The notes under the pieces are model-generated. The model saw only the letters and a list, made by a program, of their open reading frames with translations. It was not told the origin of the DNA and did not search any database. This document shows positions 6,268 through 10,858 of a stretch of DNA of 10,858 nt, in pieces. Source of the stretch: an uncultured Blautia sp. (GTDB lineage: Bacteria; Bacillota; Clostridia; Lachnospirales; Lachnospiraceae); assembly GCA_900765525.1 (NCBI GenBank), contig CAAFRY010000087.1, positions 1-10,858 on the forward strand. Direction: 5' to 3'. The translations under genes were made by a program, and so were the position numbers. Every line of letters starts with the position of its first letter. Positions within the stretch are counted from its first letter, which is position 1.

Positions 6268-7293
6268 ATGAAAGGTTTTAAAAGAATAATAGCTGCAGCA
6301 TTGTGCGGCATTCTGGTTCTGGGCATGAGCGGTTGTTCTTCCGTAACAGGAGGCAAACGTATCATCCGTATTTCTCACGCCCAGTCAGAGACTCACCCGG
6401 AGCATCTGGGGCTTTTGAAATTCAAAGAATATGTGGAGGAAAATCTGGGAGATAAGTATGAAGTACAGATATTCCCCAATGAAATCTTAGGCGCTGCCCA
6501 GAGGGCTATTGAGCTGACACAGACAGGAGCCATTGACTTTGTTGTGGCAGGTACCGCCAATCTGGAAACATTTGCCGATGTCTATGAAATCTTCAGTATG
6601 CCCTATCTGTTTACTTCAGAGGAGGCTTACCATGAGGTGATGAGTGATACAGATTATATGAACAGTATTTACGAGTCCACCGACGAAGCTGGTTTCCGTG
6701 TGCTGACCTGGTATAATGCAGGTACCCGTAATTTCTATGCAAAAACTCCTATCAATACCCCGGAGGATTTAAAAGGCATGAAAATCCGTGTACAGCAAAG
6801 CCCGGCCAGTGTTCAGATGATGGAGGCCTTTGGTGCGGCTGCTTCTCCCATGAGCTTTGGCGAGGTATATACAGCTATTCAGCAGGGTGTAATTGACGGA
6901 GCTGAGAACAATGAGCTGGCGCTGACCAACAACAAGCACGGAGAGGTTGCCAAGTATTTCTCTTATAATAAGCATCAGATGGTGCCGGATATGCTTATCG
7001 GAAACCTGAAATTCCTCAACAGCTTAAGCGATGAGGAAAGAGAGGTGTTCGAAGAGGCTGCCAGACTCTCTACAGAAGTGGATCTGGAAGAATGGGATAC
7101 CCAGGTTGAGGAAGCAAAGAAAATTGCCCAGGACGATATGGGTGTGGAATTCATTGACGTGGATGTACAGGCCTTTAAGGACAAAGTAGCCGATGTGCAG
7201 GATGAAATGTTGGCGGATAATCCTCATATCGGGGATATTTATGACCATATCCAGGAAATCAATGCAAAATATACGGATGGGGAGGCTGAATAA
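6268..7293 (+). CDS. dctP: TRAP transporter substrate-binding lipoprotein (DctP family), likely hexuronate
   Basis: This is the extracellular binding subunit of a tripartite ATP-independent transporter. The 341-residue protein begins with a lipoprotein signal: positive residues, hydrophobic stretch IIAAALCGILVLGM and Cys23 within MSGC, the expected lipidation site anchoring it to the membrane of a Gram-positive cell. The mature part has the DctP pattern: FPNEILGAAQRAIE (69-82), NAGTRNFYAKTPI (150-162), GMKIRVQQSP (170-179) and GEVYTAIQQGVIDGAENN (198-215). Arg174 in KIRVQ corresponds to the arginine that clamps the ligand carboxylate in this family. AAGGA lies 9 bases before the ATG, 22 bases after the regulator's stop, so both are on one transcript. 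A uronate as ligand is inferred from the neighbours; family members also bind C4-dicarboxylates, sialate and other acids. Confidence 0.93.
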   Translation: MKGFKRIIAAALCGILVLGMSGCSSVTGGKRIIRISHAQSETHPEHLGLLKFKEYVEENLGDKYEVQIFPNEILGAAQRAIELTQTGAIDFVVAGTANLETFADVYEIFSMPYLFTSEEAYHEVMSDTDYMNSIYESTDEAGFRVLTWYNAGTRNFYAKTPINTPEDLKGMKIRVQQSPASVQMMEAFGAAASPMSFGEVYTAIQQGVIDGAENNELALTNNKHGEVAKYFSYNKHQMVPDMLIGNLKFLNSLSDEEREVFEEAARLSTEVDLEEWDTQVEEAKKIAQDDMGVEFIDVDVQAFKDKVADVQDEMLADNPHIGDIYDHIQEINAKYTDGEAE

Positions 7294-7295
7294 AA

Positions 7296-7796
7296 ATGAA
7301 GGTATTACATAGTATCAGAAAAGTAATTGATGTTGTATTGAGCTATGCCTGCGCCATTGTATTTGCACTTATGGTAATCGTAGGTACATATCAGATTGTA
7401 ACCCGTTATTTTTTCAATAGTCCCAGTACCGTGTCGGAAGAGCTTCTGACCTACAGCTTTACCTGGATGGCTCTGCTGGCTTCCGCTCTTGTGTTTGGAA
7501 AAAGAGACCACATGCGTATGGGCTTTCTTGCAGACAAGCTGACAGGAGTACCGAAAAAAGTTCTGGAAATCTTTATTGAGCTTTTAATTATGGCTCTTGC
7601 AGGAAGTGTTATGGTGTGGGGAGGCTATACCATTATGCAGCTTTCCATGACACAGACAACAGCTTCCCTGGGAATACCCATGGGTATTGTCTATATCATT
7701 GTACCTCTTTCCGGTATTTTGGTTGTGGTGTATTCCATTTTAAATATTATTGACCTGGCAGCAGGATATGAGAGAGTTACAGAGGAAGAAGCATAG
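7296..7796 (+). CDS. dctQ: TRAP transporter small membrane subunit (DctQ family)
   Basis: DctQ is the small integral membrane part that partners DctM. The 166-residue protein has four hydrophobic segments at about 13-33, 51-68, 88-110 and 128-152. The family block YQIVTRYFFNSPSTVSEE (32-49) follows the first segment, with Glu48-Glu49 and the following aromatic/Trp stretch typical of DctQ. The gene starts 2 bases after the dctP stop; its ribosome site GGAGG is inside the end of dctP, 10 bases before the ATG, which points to coupled translation. It is separate from DctM, not fused as in some TRAP systems. Confidence 0.92.
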   Translation: MKVLHSIRKVIDVVLSYACAIVFALMVIVGTYQIVTRYFFNSPSTVSEELLTYSFTWMALLASALVFGKRDHMRMGFLADKLTGVPKKVLEIFIELLIMALAGSVMVWGGYTIMQLSMTQTTASLGIPMGIVYIIVPLSGILVVVYSILNIIDLAAGYERVTEEEA

Positions 7797-7811
7797 GAAA
7801 GGAGAAAAGAT

Positions 7812-9119
7812 ATGAGTACAGCATTACTTTCAGGTTTAATTATTCTGGTACTTCTGGTTATCATGCTGATTGCCGGCGTACCTATTGCAGTGGCCCTTGG
7901 AATTTCTTCTATCTGTGCCATTCTGCCTGTTATGGATACCAGTGTAGCAGTTTTGACAGGAGCCCAGAGAATTTTTTCTGGTATCTCCGTATTCAGTTTG
8001 CTGGCCATTCCCTTCTTTATTTTGGCCGGTAATATTATGAACAAGGGCGGTATTGCAGTCCGCCTGATTAACCTTGCAAAATTAGTGACAGGACGGGCTC
8101 CCGGAGCTTTGGCTCACACAAATGTTGTGGCAAACATGCTGTTCGGCGCTATCTCAGGTTCCGGTACAGCCGCTGCTTCTGCTATGGGTTCCATTATCGG
8201 ACCTATTGAGAAGGACGAGGGCTATGACCCGAATTTCTCTGCAGCAGCCAATATTGCAACAGCACCTACAGGACTTTTGATTCCGCCCAGCAATGTTATG
8301 ATTACCTTCTCTTTAGTCAGCGGAGGAACTTCCGTAGCGGCTCTTTTCATGGCCGGCTATATTCCGGGAATTCTCTGGGGTCTGGCTTGTATGGCTGTTA
8401 TCTATTTTATTGCAAAGAAAAGAGGGTACAGAAGCACAAGTAAGTTTACCGGAAAAGAGAAAATCAATGTTCTTCTTCAGGCTATTCCCTGCCTGCTGCT
8501 GATTATCATTGTTATCGGCGGTATCATCGCAGGTATTTTCACTGCCACAGAGGGTTCTGTTGTAGCCGTGGTATACAGTCTGCTGCTGTCTCTGTTTGGC
8601 TATAAGTCTATTAAATTGAAGGATTTGCCGAAAATTCTTATAGAGAGCGCTGAAATGACCGGTATCATTATTTTCCTTATCGGTGTGTCCAGTATTATGT
8701 CCTGGGTTATGGCTTTTACCAACATTCCTTCTCTGGTTTCAAATGGATTACTGTCTATCAGTGACAATAAGTTTGTGATTTTGTTTATCATCAATATTAT
8801 CCTGTTAATCGTTGGTACCTTTATGGATATGACTCCGGCCTGCCTTATTTTTACACCGATTTTCCTTCCGGTGTGTACGGCTCTTGGTATGAATACCATC
8901 CATTTCGGTATCATGATGATTTTCAACCTGTGTATCGGAACCATCACCCCGCCGGTGGGAACTACCCTGTTTGTAGGCGTTAAGGTAGGAAAGGTGAAGA
9001 TTGAAACCGTATTCCGGCAGCTTTTGTGGTATTTCCTGGCTATCTTTATCGTGCTGATGCTGGTAACCTACATTCCGCAGCTGAGCCTGTGGCTGCCAGG
9101 ACTTATGGGATATGTATAA
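7812..9119 (+). CDS. dctM: TRAP transporter large permease subunit (DctM family)
   Basis: DctM forms the transport channel and uses an ion gradient, commonly Na+, to drive uptake of the acid delivered by DctP. The 435-residue protein is of usual length and hydrophobic throughout, consistent with 11-13 membrane segments. Family motifs are visible in order: GSGTAAASAMGSI (116-128), LIPPSNVMI (156-164), GIFTATEGS (241-249), VGTFMDMTPA (334-343) and GTITPPVGTTLFVG (376-389). The first inverted repeat half (about 1-210) and the second (about 220-430) are joined by a charged loop near KKRGYRSTSKFTGKEK. AAAGGAG lies 7 bases before the ATG, 15 bases after the dctQ stop. It completes the transporter. 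Confidence 0.95.
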   Translation: MSTALLSGLIILVLLVIMLIAGVPIAVALGISSICAILPVMDTSVAVLTGAQRIFSGISVFSLLAIPFFILAGNIMNKGGIAVRLINLAKLVTGRAPGALAHTNVVANMLFGAISGSGTAAASAMGSIIGPIEKDEGYDPNFSAAANIATAPTGLLIPPSNVMITFSLVSGGTSVAALFMAGYIPGILWGLACMAVIYFIAKKRGYRSTSKFTGKEKINVLLQAIPCLLLIIIVIGGIIAGIFTATEGSVVAVVYSLLLSLFGYKSIKLKDLPKILIESAEMTGIIIFLIGVSSIMSWVMAFTNIPSLVSNGLLSISDNKFVILFIINIILLIVGTFMDMTPACLIFTPIFLPVCTALGMNTIHFGIMMIFNLCIGTITPPVGTTLFVGVKVGKVKIETVFRQLLWYFLAIFIVLMLVTYIPQLSLWLPGLMGYV

Positions 9120-9144
9120 AATAAGTAACCATTAAGCCCTATGC

Positions 9145-9202
9145 TCTGAAGCACCAAAAGCCTTCTGCAAGCAAATTTGCTACAAATTTTAGGTGTTCCA
9201 GA
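9145..9202 (+). other. Structured stretch in the dctM-uxaC gap
   Basis: TCTGAAGCACC (9145-9155) can pair with GGTGTTCCAGA (9192-9202) through nine Watson-Crick pairs, one G-U and one mismatch; inside it AAAA (9156-9159) faces TTTT (9187-9190), and the perfect palindrome AGCAAATTTGCT (9170-9181) lies at the tip. There is no T-run afterwards, so it is not a clean terminator. It could be a weak attenuator or mRNA-processing site after the TRAP genes. Low confidence. Confidence 0.3.
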
Positions 9203-9235
9203 CCCTATGGCAGAGTAGTTAGTAAAATAAATTTC

Positions 9236-9266
9236 AATGTGCCTGTTGACATCCAGCAGGCACATT
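9236..9266. promoter_or_regulatory. Inverted repeat around the uxaC -35 box
   Basis: AATGTGCCTG (9236-9245) and CAGGCACATT (9257-9266) are perfect 10-bp arms around an 11-nt centre. The -35 hexamer TTGACA occupies the first six bases of that centre. Its position suits a repressor site; as RNA from upstream read-through it would form a stable hairpin ending 17 bases before the ribosome site. It is unlike the two LacI-type operators except for the outer AATGT/ACATT ends. Confidence 0.5.
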
Positions 9267-9275
9267 TAGTAGATT
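9246..9275 (+). promoter_or_regulatory. Candidate uxaC promoter
   Basis: -35 TTGACA (9246-9251, perfect) and -10 TAGATT (9270-9275, 4 of 6) with an 18-bp spacer. A perfect TATAAT occurs at 9275-9280, but 23 bp from the -35, which is too far. With the first choice transcription starts at about 9282, leaving a leader of under 20 nt that begins at the AAAGGAGG ribosome site. uxaC may also be reached by read-through from dctM. Confidence 0.45.
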
Positions 9276-9300
9276 ATAATAAAAGGAGGTTAATGACACT

Positions 9301-10716
9301 ATGAAACAATTTATGGACAAAGACTTTTTATTAAGCACAGAGACAGCGCAGGAATTGTATCATAATTTTGCTGCCCAGGTGCCTGTTTTGGATTACCACT
9401 GCCACATCAATCCTCAGGAGATTGCAGAGGACAGAAAATTCGAGAACATCACACAGGTATGGCTGGGAGGCGACCATTATAAGTGGCGTCAGATGCGCTC
9501 TAACGGTGTGGAGGAGTATTATATTACAGGAGATGCTCCTGACAGAGAAAAATTTCAGAAATGGGCGGAAACACTGGAGAAGGCTATTGGAAATCCACTG
9601 TTCCATTGGAGTCATCTGGAGCTGCAGAGATTTTTCGGGTACAACGGTGTTCTGAACGGGGATACAGCTGAGGAGGTATGGAACCTGTGCAACGCAAAGC
9701 TGCAGGAAGACTCCATGAGCGTGAGAAATCTGATTAAACAGTCTAACGTAACCCTGCTCTGCACCACAGACGACCCGGTAGATGATTTAAAATGGCATAA
9801 GGCCATCAAAGAGGACGAGACCTTTGACGTACAGGTTCTTCCGGCCTGGAGACCGGACAAGGCCATGAATCTGGAGAAGCCGGAATACCTGGATTATATC
9901 CAGAAGCTTTCACAGGTTTCCGGTGTAGAAATCAAGACCTTTGCCGACTTAAAAACAGCTATCAAAAACAGAATGGAATATTTCAATTCCATGGGCTGCT
10001 CCATATCTGACCACGGACTGGACTATGTGATGTATGCTCCGGCTTCCGATGAGGAAGTAGAAGCTATCTTTGCTGCCCGTCTGGCAGGTCAGCCAATCTG
10101 CAAGGAGGCTGCAGCTAAGTTTAAAACTGCTTTTATGCTGTTTATCGCACCAGAGTATGTGCGGCTGAACTGGGTAATGCAGCTTCATTACGGCTGTAAG
10201 AGAGACAACAATAAGGCTATGTACAGAAAGTTAGGTCCTGACACAGGATATGACTGTATCAGCAATTATACTCCTGCAGACCAGCTGGCTGATTTCCTGA
10301 ATGCAGTAAATGAGGCGGGAAATCTTCCTAAGACTATTATATACAGCCTGAACCCTGCAGACGATGAGCTTATCGGAACGGTTATCGGCTGTTTCCAGAA
10401 CAGCGATGCTGTGGGCAAGATTCAGCAGGGCTCTGCATGGTGGTTTAACGACAACAAGACAGGCATGATGAAACAGATGACTTCTCTTGCAAACTTAGGT
10501 CTTCTGGGTAACTTTATCGGAATGCTGACAGATTCCAGAAGTTTTCTTTCCTATCCCAGACATGAGTATTTCAGAAGAATTATGTGCGAGCTTATCGGCG
10601 GATGGGTTGAGAACGGAGAATATCCTAAGGATATGAAGAACCTGGAAAAAATTGTGAAGGGAATTTCTTACAACAACGCAGTTCGCTACTTTGGATTTGA
10701 CCTGGAGACAAAATAA
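9301..10716 (+). CDS. uxaC: Uronate isomerase (glucuronate/galacturonate isomerase)
   Basis: UxaC converts D-galacturonate to D-tagaturonate and D-glucuronate to D-fructuronate, the first cytoplasmic step of hexuronate use. The 471-residue length matches E. coli UxaC (470), and blocks agree along the whole protein. The amidohydrolase-type metal motif is LDYHCHI (30-36) with His33 and His35. Then come GDHYKWRQMRSNGV, NPLFHWSHLELQRFFG, TTDDPVDDL, LPAWRPDKAMN, GSAWWFNDNK, and near the end GMLTDSRSFLSYPRHEYFRR. The ATG at 9301 has a near-ideal AAAGGAGGT site 11 bases upstream. It lies 181 bases after dctM with its own promoter candidate, so it may be expressed apart from the transporter. With uxaA and uxaB on the other side of the regulator it completes the path from galacturonate to 2-keto-3-deoxygluconate. 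Confidence 0.96.
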   Translation: MKQFMDKDFLLSTETAQELYHNFAAQVPVLDYHCHINPQEIAEDRKFENITQVWLGGDHYKWRQMRSNGVEEYYITGDAPDREKFQKWAETLEKAIGNPLFHWSHLELQRFFGYNGVLNGDTAEEVWNLCNAKLQEDSMSVRNLIKQSNVTLLCTTDDPVDDLKWHKAIKEDETFDVQVLPAWRPDKAMNLEKPEYLDYIQKLSQVSGVEIKTFADLKTAIKNRMEYFNSMGCSISDHGLDYVMYAPASDEEVEAIFAARLAGQPICKEAAAKFKTAFMLFIAPEYVRLNWVMQLHYGCKRDNNKAMYRKLGPDTGYDCISNYTPADQLADFLNAVNEAGNLPKTIIYSLNPADDELIGTVIGCFQNSDAVGKIQQGSAWWFNDNKTGMMKQMTSLANLGLLGNFIGMLTDSRSFLSYPRHEYFRRIMCELIGGWVENGEYPKDMKNLEKIVKGISYNNAVRYFGFDLETK

Positions 10717-10736
10717 AGAATTAAGAGACAGGTGAT

Positions 10737-10773
10737 AAGGACTGCCGCTTGTGCGGCAGTCCTTAATTCTTGT
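10737..10773 (+). terminator. Probable terminator after uxaC
   Basis: AAGGACTGCCGC (10737-10748) and GCGGCAGTCCTT (10753-10764) form a perfect 12-bp GC-rich stem with a TTGT loop, 20 bases after the uxaC stop. The following AATTCTTGT is only moderately T-rich. AAGAATT just before the stem (10716-10722 area) can also pair with AATTCTT after it, extending the stem past a one-sided bulge. Confidence 0.7.
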
Positions 10774-10807
10774 GATATAGGAAAGTTCTCACTTTCCTAT
10801 ATCATAA
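10770..10807. repeat. Strong hairpin, candidate dispersed intergenic repeat
   Basis: TGATATAGGAAAGT (10773-10786) pairs perfectly with ACTTTCCTATATCA (10791-10804) around a TCTC loop; three more pairs (one G-U) extend the stem outward to 10770/10807. It directly follows the uxaC terminator hairpin. It is followed by an A-run on the plus strand and has no T-run on either side in the sense needed for an intrinsic terminator. Being a repeat element is inference: no second copy is present in this window. Confidence 0.45.
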
Positions 10808-10810
10808 AAA

Positions 10811-10840
10811 GCGCTTTGCGCAGCGATGCGCACTCGCATG
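10811..10840. repeat. GC-rich short-palindrome cluster
   Basis: GCGC-TTT-GCGC (10811-10821), two copies of the self-complementary hexamer TGCGCA (10817-10822 and 10827-10832) and ATGCG-CACT-CGCAT (10826-10839) overlap within 30 bases. The composition is unlike the A+T-rich intergenic DNA elsewhere in the window. No open frame or promoter is evident in the last 140 bases. Confidence 0.4.
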
Positions 10841-10858
10841 AAAGGCAGATGTCAGCTA

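Noticed and set aside
7691..8044. 117-codon minus-strand frame opposite dctQ/dctM, and 8600-8947 opposite dctM
   Set aside because: Antisense shadows of hydrophobic membrane genes; no start signals or recognisable domains.
9275..9280. Perfect TATAAT just before the uxaC ribosome site
   Set aside because: The only good -35 is 23 bp away, and the resulting start would fall inside the ribosome binding site; TAGATT at 9270-9275 fits better.
9293..9304. Three-codon frame (ATG ACA CTA TGA) overlapping the uxaC start
   Set aside because: Only 3 bases separate it from the AGGAGG, too close for initiation; likely chance, although stop/start overlap can couple translation.
1..10858. tRNA/rRNA genes, CRISPR repeats, transposases, phage or defence genes
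   Set aside because: I looked on both strands and found no sequence supporting any of these.

Overview
The window looks like a chromosomal segment of a low-to-mid-GC Gram-positive gut-type anaerobe in the Clostridia, most likely a Lachnospiraceae (Blautia/Roseburia-like) species. The reasons are AGGAGG-type ribosome binding sites, canonical sigma-A promoters with 17-bp spacers, a lipoprotein-type TRAP binding protein and the general codon use. The genus cannot be fixed from sequence reading alone.

Left part (1-1912): the tail of an unrecognised gene; then a single-gene fabH unit (3-oxoacyl-ACP synthase III) with a textbook promoter and a 25-bp palindrome at its predicted transcription start; then a long GC-rich hairpin shared with a convergent GNAT-family acetyltransferase gene, which has its own promoter.

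Main part (1999-10716): a hexuronate catabolic locus. uxaA (altronate dehydratase) and uxaB (tagaturonate reductase) run leftward. A LacI-family regulator gene, a complete three-part TRAP transporter (dctP, dctQ, dctM) and uxaC (uronate isomerase) run rightward. In the 244-bp divergent intergenic region both promoters can be read, and each predicted start site is covered by a near-identical 18-bp palindrome (AATGTAAG-GG-CTTACATT and GATGTAAG-GG-CTTACATC) whose centres are exactly 170 bp apart. The simplest model is that the LacI-family protein represses both directions and is released by a hexuronate-pathway intermediate. uxaC has a 181-bp leader with its own promoter candidate, whose -35 box lies in the loop of a 10-bp-arm inverted repeat.

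The parts fit together as: uptake of a uronate by the TRAP system, UxaC (galacturonate to tagaturonate), UxaB (to altronate), UxaA (to 2-keto-3-deoxygluconate). KDG kinase and KDPG aldolase, and the UxuA/UxuB fructuronate-mannonate branch, are not in the window, so the locus is best read as galacturonate-oriented, with its last steps encoded elsewhere. The right end (10737-10858) holds a run of strong hairpins that may be a terminator followed by a dispersed intergenic repeat.

I see no phage, transposase, CRISPR array, toxin-antitoxin or defence genes, and no clearly undescribed multi-gene system. The most interesting material is regulatory: the paired operators, the fabH palindrome, the uxaC leader and the 3' hairpin cluster.
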